A stretch of 64,000 nt of DNA from Merdiplasma sp964643295 (GCA_964643295.1 CAZXSN010000010.1:3548-67547); one strand, 5' to 3'. Shown: positions 1 to 8,753, numbered from the stretch's first letter. Numbers and translations: made by a program. The notes: a model not told the origin generated them from the letters alone.

Positions 1-375
1 GACCGGTCTGTGCATTTTAAGGAAAGCTCCTTTGACAGATCCAACTCGGGAATGGCAGGCATTCCGGCAAGAGAAACTGAACACATGTTCCCAAAAAGTT
101 TACTTTCGCATTTGACACCCGGGGTAAATGCATGTATGATAGCAGACGGAAATTCCCGGCAGGGGCAGGATGTTTCCTGAGAGGATCAGGGGGATCTGGC
201 TGTCTGAGGGGATGCTTACAGTTGGCAGGCTGCCTGATAAACGGGATATAAGTTCCGGCGGCAGACGTTTATAACTCCTGTGAAAAACTGTTCGGAAAAA
301 CCTGGTCATAAGGAAAACGGGGACAGGCCAGCTTAATCCGGGTCGAATACCCTTAAGGAACTGGAGGAACAGAGA
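1..375. other. Non-coding left edge and long 5' leader
   Basis: I see no credible gene here. A good promoter lies at 112-140, and from its expected start near 147 the leader to the first gene is about 230 nt. The leader is GC-rich with several short potential stems, but I do not recognise a known riboswitch class. It ends in a clear ribosome site (CTGGAGGAACAG) before the ATG at 376. Confidence 0.5.
112..140 (+). promoter_or_regulatory. Sigma-A type promoter for the gene at 376
   Basis: TTGACA at 112-117 and TATGAT at 135-140 are separated by 17 bp, a near-perfect housekeeping promoter. It points at the membrane protein gene at 376 with a leader of about 230 nt. Confidence 0.7.
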
Positions 376-1122
376 ATGTCGGAAGAATACAGAAGTCCGG
401 AATCCTACTCGACAAAAGAAAAATGGGCCATGATGAACGGCAGTCAGAGAGTGCAGTTTATCTGGGATTATTATAAATTCCCCATTCTGATCGGAAGTAT
501 CGTGCTCATTCTGCTTGTGTACGGCATTTTCCGGGCAGTCACGCACAAGGATCCTGTGCTTTTTTCCGCTTATGTCAATGTTTTCGCGAATGACAGCTTT
601 ACCGAGCAGATCACGGACGGCTTTGTGGAGGAGCTGGGGGAGAATCCCTCCCAAAAGGAGGTAGTCCTTTATACGAACTGGCTGTTGTCGGACGATCCGG
701 AAATGGATGCGTCGTCCGTTCAGTATGAGTATGCTATGCGGGTGAGAGCGCTGGCCACCATCGAGGCCAAAGAGCTCGATGTCGCGCTGATGGATCAGGA
801 TGGGTTTGATTTCTTCGCAAAGAATGGATATCTGATGAACATCGATGAGCTGCTGGCAGATAAGGATCCCGCGCTGCGGGAAAGACTAAAGCCTTTCATG
901 GTCAGCAATACGGAGGTTCTCTCCGATAACATGGAAGACGTGGTCGCCGACCCTTCTGTGGAGTATGTTTCCGAAACCACCGAATATCCCATGGCACTGG
1001 ACCTTTCCTTTTCCAGCGCCGCGCAGGATACAGGGTATCAGGGAACCATCTATGTGGGCATTGTCGGGAATTCGCCCCGCATGGATACCGCCGTCGAGTA
1101 TCTCCGCTATCTCTTCCCCTGA
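376..1122 (+). CDS. Hypothetical membrane-anchored extracytoplasmic protein
   Basis: This 248-residue protein has a short charged cytoplasmic N-terminus, one strongly hydrophobic segment at about residues 37-54 (FPILIGSIVLILLVYGIF), and an outward-facing domain of about 190 residues rich in acidic residues. There is no signal-peptidase site or lipobox, so it should remain as a single-pass membrane protein. I do not recognise a family or catalytic motif. The start is supported by GGAGG about 7 nt upstream. It has its own promoter and is convergent with the L,D-transpeptidase gene, so it is probably monocistronic. Function unknown. Confidence 0.8.
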   Translation: MSEEYRSPESYSTKEKWAMMNGSQRVQFIWDYYKFPILIGSIVLILLVYGIFRAVTHKDPVLFSAYVNVFANDSFTEQITDGFVEELGENPSQKEVVLYTNWLLSDDPEMDASSVQYEYAMRVRALATIEAKELDVALMDQDGFDFFAKNGYLMNIDELLADKDPALRERLKPFMVSNTEVLSDNMEDVVADPSVEYVSETTEYPMALDLSFSSAAQDTGYQGTIYVGIVGNSPRMDTAVEYLRYLFP

Positions 1123-1250
1123 AAGAACGGTCGTTCCTGCCAGAAAGCTTAAGGCCGGGTCTCTTTCAGACTTTTCAGACAGACAGATCCTTCTGCCTGT
1201 TCGCCGTAAAACTGAACGCTGTCTGCAAAGCGGGCAGGGAAGGAAAGCGC

Positions 1251-2759
1251 TTACCAGTAACTTACCACCGGATAACCGATATCGACGGTGTGATAGATCT
1301 GCTCGGCGGCCCAGGTGGGCAGATTGATGCAGCCGTGAGAACCGTCGGTTTTATAGATGTCGCCGCCAAAAGAGGAGCGCCAGTTGGCGTCATGCAGGCC
1401 GATTCCCCCGTTGTAGGGCATCCAGTAGGTCACGGGAGATTCATAGCCGGGACCTCTCAGCACGGCGGGGGACTGTTTGTAGTAGATGCTGTAGATGCCG
1501 CCCGGTGTCTCCCGGTCGGTTCCCATCGTACCGCTTACGCAGTCGCACTCCAGAAGTTTTTCCCCGTCCTTGTAAAGAAAGACTTTCTGATTGCTCAGAT
1601 CCACTTCTACGTAGCTGTCGCCGACTTCATCGCTGTCAAAGGAGAGCCCCTTATGGCTCCAGACGGGGGAGATGGCCCACGTGCAGGCATGCACCGCTTC
1701 TTCCTTTAACTTCTCGGCTGTTTTCTCCACGTCCAGCTTCCAGCCAAAATTTCCCTGATAGAGAGTAATCGTCTCACCATAGCTGGTGCGAAAATTTCTG
1801 GGATTTCCCTGGGTATCGTACTTTTCCGCCAGAGTCTGCGCGAAGTCGGTAAAGACCGCATCGTCTACGGTCATCTGGTGGTCTTCTTCGGTGACATGCA
1901 AGGCAAGATCGGCGGCGGTCAGGGTTTCCGTTTTCTTCCCGAATCGCAGAATCAGGCGGAGATTTTCATAGGGACCGTCCGGCGCATAGGGGTTGACAAG
2001 ATCCGTATCGGCAGTCGACTGCGCACTGATCATGGTCTTTGCAAGATGCCATTTCTGGGTGCCCCTGCCGGAAAAAGGTTCCAGAGATAGAGGGGCGCCG
2101 TTGTGCAGAGCGGTGCTTTTTAACGTCAGGCAGTATCCGTAGGCGGAGCGAATATAAAAATACCCGTCACCGGCATCCTGCAGAAACCAGGTCTGGTCTG
2201 CCGCAGGGCGGGAAATGGACGGATCCGGTTCTTTCAGACAGACGAAAATGTCTTCGTCTTCCTTTTCTTCTTCCTGCGCATCATCATCTTCCTCCTTATC
2301 ATCGGAACTTCTGCGTACGATGACGGAGATTTTTCCGTCTGCATTTGTATCCTCATCAGGCAGGGCAGCACTTTCCGGTCCCATCTCTTCGTTTGTGACC
2401 GGAATCTGCAGGGGTTCACCGTCTTTCGCCACAGCCGTGAGAATGCCGCCTGAGTGCAGAGCGCTGATTCGCCAGGAGGAATCAGAGAGCTCCTCCAGAT
2501 AAAATTTCTGCTGGTTGACGTTTAACGGGCGAAACATCTGGAGTGTCTGCTCAGGAAGCGTCTGCTTTGTGCAGGAGCGGACATCCAGCACAAACCCGTC
2601 ATCCAGGAGGGAGGAAATTTCATAGATTCCCTGCACGGCTTTTTGGGAGTTAATCTTGGTGTCCGCCTTTTCGCCGGTACCCTGTGCGGAGCAGCTGCCG
2701 GATCCGGGTAAGGATAAAAGAATAGACAGCAACAGGATGAAAAGAACATGAGTGCGCAT
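1251..2759 (-). CDS. Exported L,D-transpeptidase (YkuD) with ricin-like and PG-binding domains
   Basis: This 502-residue exported enzyme should make 3-3 cross-links in peptidoglycan or attach proteins to it. An N-terminal signal peptide (about residues 1-25) is followed by a ricin-B-type beta-trefoil (about 40-240) that is split by a very acidic Asp/Glu run. A middle segment (about 270-370) resembles the PG_binding_4 domain that often precedes YkuD. The C-terminal YkuD domain (about 385-502) carries the catalytic motif SHGCINLP and an upstream GLHDANWR segment supplying the conserved His. The start has AAGGG 8 nt upstream. A divergent promoter lies at 2816-2844. The acidic insert inside the carbohydrate-binding domain is unusual. 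The transpeptidase call is firm; the binding domains are inferred from residue patterns. Confidence 0.9.
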   Translation of the reverse strand: MRTHVLFILLLSILLSLPGSGSCSAQGTGEKADTKINSQKAVQGIYEISSLLDDGFVLDVRSCTKQTLPEQTLQMFRPLNVNQQKFYLEELSDSSWRISALHSGGILTAVAKDGEPLQIPVTNEEMGPESAALPDEDTNADGKISVIVRRSSDDKEEDDDAQEEEKEDEDIFVCLKEPDPSISRPAADQTWFLQDAGDGYFYIRSAYGYCLTLKSTALHNGAPLSLEPFSGRGTQKWHLAKTMISAQSTADTDLVNPYAPDGPYENLRLILRFGKKTETLTAADLALHVTEEDHQMTVDDAVFTDFAQTLAEKYDTQGNPRNFRTSYGETITLYQGNFGWKLDVEKTAEKLKEEAVHACTWAISPVWSHKGLSFDSDEVGDSYVEVDLSNQKVFLYKDGEKLLECDCVSGTMGTDRETPGGIYSIYYKQSPAVLRGPGYESPVTYWMPYNGGIGLHDANWRSSFGGDIYKTDGSHGCINLPTWAAEQIYHTVDIGYPVVSYW

Positions 2760-2815
2760 TTTTGTTTCCCTTAAGAGTAAAGAAATTGTAGAGGATCTGC
2801 GGTAAACTTTGCCTT

Positions 2816-2844
2816 ATTATAAGCAGGGGGATCCGCAAAATCAA
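2816..2844 (-). promoter_or_regulatory. Promoter for the L,D-transpeptidase
   Basis: On the minus strand, TTGATT (2844-2839) and a perfect TATAAT (2821-2816) are 17 bp apart, giving a leader of about 50 nt to the start at 2759. Confidence 0.65.
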
Positions 2845-2980
2845 TAGAGAAAATCTTAAGAATCCGTTGTCTAACAAACCAGGCGAAAATCCGGTCCCGT
2901 AAAATGCCCTGCCTGGTGCTTCCTCTTTGTGTTTTCCCGGCACTTCCCGGCATTATTTCCCCGGTTTTCCGGCGCGGCGA

Positions 2981-3009
2981 TTGAAAGCGGGACCTGTCTG
3001 TGCTATAGT
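2981..3009 (+). promoter_or_regulatory. Promoter for the RloA-like gene
   Basis: TTGAAA (2981-2986) and TATAGT (3004-3009) with a 17 bp spacer lie about 25 nt before the ribosome site AGGAGG and the ATG at 3041. Their position supports 3041 over the longer open frame that begins at 2927, upstream of this promoter. Confidence 0.65.
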
Positions 3010-3040
3010 GAGTGGGGAATCATTCCCAGGAGGTGGCTGT

Positions 3041-4294
3041 ATGCTCATCGAATTTACTTTCTCGAACTTTCGCTCCTACCGGCAGGAAGGGACGATTGAT
3101 TTCCTGGCAAAGCCAATACGCGAACAGGAATCCACGCTGATTCCGGCCTCTCATGGAGATCTCCTTCCGGTATGCGCTATTTACGGACCAAACGGGGGAG
3201 GAAAAAGCAGTGTACTTTTGGCGCTTGCCGCTTTGCGGGATCTTGTGCTGGCGCCGCTTCTGGAGACAGAGTCTGGAAAAAACAGGCTGGAAAAATTAAG
3301 CGGGGTTTCCTTTGATGAGCTGCGGGAGGGGATTCCCTCTCAGAGGAAAGGTCCGGTTTCCTATCAGTGGAAGAAGGAAGATAAGGATCTTCCGACGGAA
3401 TTTCGCATCGTGTTTCTTGTGAAGGAGAAGAAATACCGCTATGAGCTGGCCGTCAAGGAAGGCTCTGTCGTGGAAGAGCACCTTTGTCTGGAGGATCAAA
3501 CGTCAGGAAATTTCATAAGCGTTTTTGACAAAGCGGCGGGAGAAATCAGGGTTTGCAAAGAATTCTTAAAGGGAAACATAAGTAAGCGGCCTGAGGGGCT
3601 GCCGCTGCTTTCGCATCTTTTCCTGTCTCAGGATGATGTGACTGCGGAGGATGCGGTCTCCTTTTTTCTGCAGGTAAGATCCAATCTTGACGGTCTTTCG
3701 GATAATCCCGCAGCCGTCATGAAGACGGTAATGAAACAGAAGAGGAAGTTTTTGCAGGTGCTTAGCAGTCTGGGGATAGAGCTGGAAGATATCCGTCCGG
3801 GATATGACACCTTTGGAAATCTGTCTGGGATTTATGTCAGGCATCCGGGAGCGGACGGGGAACTTTCCCTTGAGGAGGAATCCACCGGTACGAGGAAGCT
3901 TATCTTTCTTGTGCCCGAGATATTAGAAGGGCTGGAGCGCGGCGATCTTTTCTTGATCGATGACCTGGATTCGACTCTTCATCCGGCCCTGCTTTGTGCT
4001 TTGCTGCGGCTTTTTACGGACCGGACCTTAAATCCAAAGGGAGCGCAGCTTTTGTTCACCTCCCATGATCTGACCGCGATGAGTCCGGAGGTACTGCGCC
4101 GGGATGAGATCTGGTTTTCGGATCTTAACAAAGAACGGGAATCGGTCCTCTACTCGCTGGCGCAGTTTCAGCAGGAGGACAGGAAGACGCCAGGAAAAAA
4201 AGAGCGCCGCAGCGAACAGTATCTGCAGGGAAGGTACGGAGCGGATCCGTATGTGAAACCGCTTGTCAACTGGGAGGCGGTTTCTTTCCCTTAG
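3041..4294 (+). CDS. RloA/AbiLi-like AAA ATPase
   Basis: This 417-residue ATPase belongs to the SMC/OLD-like AAA group (COG1106, RloA). The N-terminus MLIEFTFSNFRSYRQ is the typical first strand of the family. Walker A is YGPNGGGKSS (about residues 50-60). A late Walker B segment reads FLIDDLDSTLHP (Asp-Asp where Glu is more common), followed by the switch-like TSHDLTAM. The start at 3041 was chosen for its AGGAGG site. The next gene is RloB-like, and such pairs (RloA/RloB, lactococcal AbiLi/AbiLii) are associated with restriction loci or abortive infection. ATPase identity is firm; a defence role is inferred from the pairing. Confidence 0.85.
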   Translation: MLIEFTFSNFRSYRQEGTIDFLAKPIREQESTLIPASHGDLLPVCAIYGPNGGGKSSVLLALAALRDLVLAPLLETESGKNRLEKLSGVSFDELREGIPSQRKGPVSYQWKKEDKDLPTEFRIVFLVKEKKYRYELAVKEGSVVEEHLCLEDQTSGNFISVFDKAAGEIRVCKEFLKGNISKRPEGLPLLSHLFLSQDDVTAEDAVSFFLQVRSNLDGLSDNPAAVMKTVMKQKRKFLQVLSSLGIELEDIRPGYDTFGNLSGIYVRHPGADGELSLEEESTGTRKLIFLVPEILEGLERGDLFLIDDLDSTLHPALLCALLRLFTDRTLNPKGAQLLFTSHDLTAMSPEVLRRDEIWFSDLNKERESVLYSLAQFQQEDRKTPGKKERRSEQYLQGRYGADPYVKPLVNWEAVSFP

Positions 4295-4389
4295 GGCAGC
4301 CTCTGCCCGGGACTTCTGACGTTTCTGCGGAAAACCGGGAACGCGTAAGGTGCGGGACGGATGTTCGCAGGCTCCTTCCGCCCTATACA

Positions 4390-4995
4390 TTGATTGTCTG
4401 TGAGGGGACGAGAACGGAGCCGTTGTATTTAAGCGGATTCGCGCAGGAGATCAACAGCCGATACTGGACGATTACCGGGAGGGACCACATCGCGGTGTAC
4501 GGGGCAGGAAAGAATACCGCAGGACTGCTGCGTTTCGTGGACCGGATGGCGCAGAGGGAATGGAGCGGTTTTGATCATTTCTGGCTGGTCTATGACAAGG
4601 ACGATTTTCCCCGGGACCAGTTTGACAATACGCAGTTTTCCGCCGAGGGCAGAGCGGGGAGCAAAATCCGTGTGGCCTGGTCGAATGAGTGCATCGAGTT
4701 ATGGTTTCTGCTGCATTTCCAGGATTACGAGGCGGACAATGGAAGGAAGCAGTACGCGAAACTGCTGCGAAACTACTTTGATTATAAGAAGTCAAGGAAA
4801 GATCTGTATGAGATTCTGAAACAGAAAGGCTCCCTGGAGGCAGCGATTCGCAGGGCAAAAAGACTGCTGCTTTTGCATCAGGAGCGCGGGATAAAAAGTC
4901 CCTCAGCCATGGTTCCCGCCACAAGAATGCATGAACTGGTCGAAGAACTGATCAGGTATCTGCCCGATGACTTCGCGGCAGATCCGCATTCGTAA
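4390..4995 (+). CDS. RloB/AbiLii-like TOPRIM-type protein, 5' end uncertain
   Basis: The protein begins with IVCEGTRTEPLY, the RloB signature with the conserved Glu of a TOPRIM-like metal site, and has LVYDKDDFP at about residue 75, the matching acidic cluster. It is probably the effector nuclease partner of the ATPase just upstream. The only usable start is a TTG at 4390 with no convincing ribosome site, which would cut the first beta-strand. The same frame is open back to 4129, inside rloA, but contains no ATG, GTG or TTG. The gene may therefore be damaged at its 5' end or rely on coupling to rloA. The remaining 201 residues look intact and the family length is near 200-230. Confidence 0.7.
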   Translation: MIVCEGTRTEPLYLSGFAQEINSRYWTITGRDHIAVYGAGKNTAGLLRFVDRMAQREWSGFDHFWLVYDKDDFPRDQFDNTQFSAEGRAGSKIRVAWSNECIELWFLLHFQDYEADNGRKQYAKLLRNYFDYKKSRKDLYEILKQKGSLEAAIRRAKRLLLLHQERGIKSPSAMVPATRMHELVEELIRYLPDDFAADPHS

Positions 4996-5454
4996 CAGAC
5001 TGCTTTGCCCTTGCTGGAGAAAAAGGCGGCTTGTGTCCTTAACTGCCGCAGGCTTTTAAGTCAGAGTTTCCCTGCATTTCCTGGATTTCCAGCTGCAGCC
5101 GTATGCCTAAACGCGGCTGCAGCTTTTTTCTGCGCTGACCTAAAAAGGGACAGGAGCGGATCCAAGGGAGGTTTGTAAGATTAACGAAACGGATGATATG
5201 TGCGCCAGAAGGAGAAAGGATGGTTTTTAAAAGAGTCTGTCTGTATCATTCATGAAGAGATCTTCCCAAAAGGAATCGAAAAACAGGATTAAGAAGAAAA
5301 AAGCTGAAAGGGATCACGCGGATGGGATCCATTTTTCATTGCGCTTTCCCTTATAGAGTGCTATCATAAAAATGGGACGAATACCATCCATGAGGAAAAG
5401 TGCGATTCCTCATCGTTTCTCACACTGCTTTAAGATAAGGAAGGGGCCTTCACA
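4996..5454. other. Intergenic region after rloB
   Basis: This stretch holds the terminator at 5091-5129 and then about 320 bp of purine-rich sequence without a credible gene. A weak promoter-like pair (TTGCGC at 5339-5344, 17 bp, TATCAT at 5362-5367) precedes the methyltransferase remnant. Confidence 0.5.
5091..5129 (+). terminator. Rho-independent terminator of rloAB
   Basis: An 11-bp perfect stem (AGCTGCAGCCG at 5091-5101 with CGGCTGCAGCT at 5114-5124) is followed by a T run to 5129. It ends the rloA-rloB unit. Confidence 0.9.
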
Positions 5455-6305
5455 GTGAGCAGATCGGTGCCGCATATTGTGCAGTATCCAGGATCGAAAA
5501 GGAAACTCGCCCCGCAGATACTTTTCTTTATGCCTTCGCATTTTAAACGGCTTGTGGAACCCTTTGCCGGTATGGCAGCGGTCTCTACCGCGGCGGCGGG
5601 ACAGAGGGCAGATTCTTTTTATCTTAACGGCCTGAATGAGCCGCTTGTAAATCTGCTTCAGGAGGCTGTCAATCACCCAGAGAGGCTTCTGGACGGGTAT
5701 GCTGCGGTCTGGGATGAGCAGTTTGCCCGTGGGGATGACCAAGTCAAACATTTTTACGCTGTGCGTGACCGGTTTAATGCCGGGGAGAAAACGCCTGCCA
5801 GCCTGCTTTATCTGCTTGCACGATGCGTGAAAGGATCCGTAAGATATGGAAAAGACGGGAAATTCAACCAGTCTCCTGACAAAGAAGACACGGAACAAAT
5901 CCTGTTAATTTATAACGAAACATTTTTGCCGTCTCGAACCTGCGGAAGGGAAAACCACAGTTTACCGCCTTTGATTGCCGGGAGGTTCTTGACAGGGTAA
6001 AACCGGGTGATCTTGTTTACCTGGATCCACCCTATCACGGGTATCCAATACAAAGGATCACAGATAGCTGTATGGGACTTCGTTTTTTGAATTTTCGGAC
6101 TCTCTGAAAATGCTGAATAAAAAAGGAGTCGATTATTTCCTAAGCTATGACGGCGGCTGCGGAGGGAAAGAATACGGACAGAAGCCCCGTGGGAACTTGG
6201 ATGCAGGAAGGTACTGTTAAACGCCGGATTATCGACGCAGGCTCTTTTATTGGGAGAAAGCAGGGTCACTTACGAATCCCTCTTTATATGTGAAGGCCTT
6301 GCGTC
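5455..6305 (+). pseudogene. Frameshifted adenine-specific DNA methyltransferase (MT-D12/Dam class)
   Basis: The first 160 codons read as a D12-class N6-adenine methyltransferase: QYPGSKRKLAPQI, then VEPFAGMAAVS (the S-adenosylmethionine motif). The frame then breaks near 5930. The next frame carries FDCREVLDRVKPGDLVYLDPPYHG with the catalytic DPPY at about 6025-6036, split here for clarity as one continuous family segment. Another shift near 6090 is needed to read EFSDSLKMLNKKGVDYF and LSYDGGCGGKEYGQKP, ending in a stop near 6220. Beyond that stop the frame resumes with the family's C-terminal STQALLLGESRVTYESL. At least two frameshifts and one stop are therefore needed, so the gene is dead. 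It lies beside the RloA/RloB pair and may be left from a restriction-modification locus. Confidence 0.85.
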
Positions 6306-6818
6306 TTCCCTTTTCCTTTCATTTTACTTACTGTCTCAGGATTGAGAACGGACAAACAACAGCCCTTTACAGAGGTAAGGATTTTGAGAAGAAGAGTCTG
6401 CTGCTGCGGGGCAGGGAACGTCAAACAGGAGGAAGAGATCACTTTTTAAAGAGACAGATCGAGATGCTTCCAAACTTGAAAGCGTTTGATCCAGATCTGA
6501 CGGCTTGTGCGGGGACGGGGAATATACTTCTTCTGGTTTTTGCCCGGGGACGGGAAGTTAATGAGCCTGGCTTTGGCAGCCTTCGTTCTTTCCCTCATTG
6601 ACCTGCCTTTTCGCATCACAGGTGTTCCCTGCGGCGAGGAGTGTGTGAACGGCGGGCGCTCGTCCAGGGATGCTTCTTCCCTTCAAAGAAGCTGCATAGC
6701 CGTCTTTCAGGTTCTTTCTGCCTGACGCGGGTTTCACATCCCGGGACCTGGAACGCGGGGAACAAATTTTTCAAAATTTGAAATTTCCTGAAGAAAAGGG
6801 AACCCCTGATTCGTTTAG
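6306..6818. other. Intergenic region with no recognisable gene
   Basis: About 510 bp follow the methyltransferase remnant. Short open frames here match nothing I know and lack ribosome sites. Near the right end is an AT-rich 13-bp palindrome, TTCAAAATTTGAA (6770-6782), about 37 bp before the sigma-factor start, which could be part of its operator or promoter. Confidence 0.4.
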
Positions 6819-7349
6819 TTGGCAGAAGAGGAGGTGGATGAGATCGAGAATGAGAAGAGGATCGAGCAGATGGTGGATCAGTATCAGAACCTGGTTCTGT
6901 CCGTCTGCTACAAGCTGACACGCGATTACTTCGCCGCGCAGGATCTGACACAGGAAACGTTTCTATCCGCCTATGAGCACCTCTCTGAGTTTGACGGCAG
7001 GAATGAAAAAGGGTGGCTGTGCCGGATTGCCGCCAATAAAAGTGTGGATTATCTGCGCAGGACGCAGAAGATGCTGCCGGTAGAGGATGAGAAACTCGAG
7101 CAGTTTCCTTCCGCGGCACCTCTTCCGGAGGAGAGTGCTCTGGAAAGCGACGTAAGGCGGGAACTGCTGGAAAACTGCCGGAAACTGCGCTTCCCCTATG
7201 ATGAGGTCGCCTACCGCTATTTCTATCTGGGAGAGCCGCCCGGGGAGATCGCCCGGGAACTGGGCAAGAAGATCAAGACCGTGCAGACTCAGGTTTACCG
7301 GGCACGAAAGATGCTGCGTGTGATCTACCGCAGGACGGTCAGACTTTAG
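6819..7349 (+). CDS. RNA polymerase sigma factor, ECF type
   Basis: A 176-residue sigma-70 family member of extracytoplasmic-function size. Region 2 spans about residues 10-80, with ASQ-like core AAQDLTQETFLSAYEHL and WLCRIAANKSVDYLRR. Region 4 spans about 120-172, with the helix-turn-helix GEIARELGKKIKTVQTQVYR. The start is uncertain: TTG at 6819 gives the longest frame, while GTG at 6834 is in frame five codons later, with a purine-rich stretch very close to it. It is followed 16 nt later by a single-pass membrane protein that looks like an anti-sigma factor and then by a polytopic membrane protein, a usual ECF arrangement. The signal sensed is unknown. Confidence 0.88.
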   Translation: MAEEEVDEIENEKRIEQMVDQYQNLVLSVCYKLTRDYFAAQDLTQETFLSAYEHLSEFDGRNEKGWLCRIAANKSVDYLRRTQKMLPVEDEKLEQFPSAAPLPEESALESDVRRELLENCRKLRFPYDEVAYRYFYLGEPPGEIARELGKKIKTVQTQVYRARKMLRVIYRRTVRL

Positions 7350-7365
7350 AAAGAGGAGGATGCGC

Positions 7366-7842
7366 ATGGAAGAGGGCAGGACCAAATATCTGTCAGACGA
7401 GGAGCTTTCGTCGCTGATAGCACAGGTGGAAGAACAGGAACTTTTGCGGGCGCCTTCCTATTTAAAAGCGGAGACGATGGAGGCGATTGCCCGCAGCAGT
7501 GATTCAAAAAGGAAAAGCTTAGAAAGGATACCGGCAAAAAAGGAAGCTTTTGGTGGGTTTTACGGGGTACGATCCCGTTTGAAACTGCTCGGGTACAGCG
7601 TACAGGTGGGGGTGGTTTCGGCAGCGGCGATTGTACTGCTGGTTTTGTTCCCCATGGAAAAATTCACCGCCCGTATGCAGACTTTTGAAACGGAACCGTT
7701 CTATGTCTCCCTGGAAAACTGCTTTGACCAGGTGTTTGATGGACTGCAGAAGGGAACCGGCAGTGTACTTGGTTTTTTAAGCGGAGAGGACCTGTTCGCG
7801 GATAAGGGACCGGATTTTTCCAGTGGGGTTTGGGGTATTTAG
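7366..7842 (+). CDS. Putative anti-sigma factor (single-pass membrane protein)
   Basis: This 158-residue protein has a charged cytoplasmic N-terminus of about 70 residues, one membrane segment (VGVVSAAAIVLLVLFPM, about 78-95), and a short outward domain. Placement directly after an ECF sigma gene and this topology suggest an anti-sigma role, but I see no zinc-binding HxxxCxxC motif. Two in-frame ATGs exist (7360 and 7366). The GAGGAGG site touches the first and is 6 nt from the second, so 7366 is preferred. Confidence 0.7.
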   Translation: MEEGRTKYLSDEELSSLIAQVEEQELLRAPSYLKAETMEAIARSSDSKRKSLERIPAKKEAFGGFYGVRSRLKLLGYSVQVGVVSAAAIVLLVLFPMEKFTARMQTFETEPFYVSLENCFDQVFDGLQKGTGSVLGFLSGEDLFADKGPDFSSGVWGI

Positions 7843-7859
7843 GAAAGCGGGGTTTGAAG

Positions 7860-8708
7860 ATGAAGCGTAAGAGAAATCGAGTTGTTAACTTTTTACTGGC
7901 CTTTTTGCCAGGATGCGCAGAGATGTACATGGGCTTTATGAAAATGGGATTAAGCCTGATGATCCTGTTTTACGGACTGATTGCGTGTACCGTCTTTCTG
8001 CGGCTGGCGCCTTTGCTGTTTGTCACCCTGATCGTCTGGTTTTACAGCTTCTTCCATGCCAGAAATCTGGCGGCTCTGCCGGAAGAGGATCTTTTGAAGG
8101 TGCCGGACCGGTATCTGTTTATCCTGGGAGGAGAAAAGCTGCTGGGAGGAGAGAAGTTTCCGGACGGGGATCAGAGATTCCGGCGAATCTTTGCCGCTTT
8201 GCTGATCGTAGTCGGAGCTGTGCTGGTCATACAGGGGTTGGGAAGTGTGTTTTTCTGGCTTCTGCCGAATGACCATCTCCGCAGCATCTTTCAGCGGCTT
8301 ACCGGGGCTGTTGTTCAGCTTGCCGTGGGAGCAGGAATCTTTGCCCTGGGCGTCTGGCTGATTCGGAGTAGAAAAAAGGAGCTGATGGAGACCGAACAGA
8401 AAGAGGAGGGCCGTCAGGCAGCACCGGAGAAGGCAGCAAAGAAAGAGAAACGGCAGGCAGAAAGATCAGAGAAGCAGGAAAAGCAGGAGAAATCGGAAAA
8501 GCCTGAAAAGCCGATAAAGCCCGTAAGGTCGGAAACCCTGGAGATCCCTGAAAAGTCTGATGAATCAGACAGCACAGATCTGACTAAACAGCCGCCGGGG
8601 CCGGTTTCCCCTGCCGGTACTGATGAGGCGGGCCAAGGAAACAGGGCAGAAAAACAAAGCGAATCAGGCGAAACAGACAGACAGGATGTTCCCGCGGATA
8701 CTCCGTGA
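7860..8708 (+). CDS. Polytopic membrane protein with charged repetitive tail
   Basis: A 282-residue protein of unknown function. The N-terminal half holds about four hydrophobic segments, beginning NFLLAFLPGCAEMYMGFMKM, which resembles the TM2-type helical hairpin. The C-terminal 100 residues are soluble, Lys/Glu/Pro-rich and repetitive (EKQEKQEKSEKPEKPIKP). I chose ATG 7860, which has AGGAAAG upstream, over the longer frame at 7830 that overlaps the previous gene. It is probably the third gene of the ECF sigma operon and ends at a strong terminator. A role in the sigma signalling is inferred only from position. Confidence 0.72.
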   Translation: MKRKRNRVVNFLLAFLPGCAEMYMGFMKMGLSLMILFYGLIACTVFLRLAPLLFVTLIVWFYSFFHARNLAALPEEDLLKVPDRYLFILGGEKLLGGEKFPDGDQRFRRIFAALLIVVGAVLVIQGLGSVFFWLLPNDHLRSIFQRLTGAVVQLAVGAGIFALGVWLIRSRKKELMETEQKEEGRQAAPEKAAKKEKRQAERSEKQEKQEKSEKPEKPIKPVRSETLEIPEKSDESDSTDLTKQPPGPVSPAGTDEAGQGNRAEKQSESGETDRQDVPADTP

Positions 8709-8753
8709 GAATCTTTCATGACTGCATAAGACGATAACAACCCGCATTTTCAG

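Noticed and set aside
6290..6601. 103-codon frame after the methyltransferase remnant
   Set aside because: It starts within the last codons of the decayed methyltransferase and shows no recognisable motif or ribosome site.
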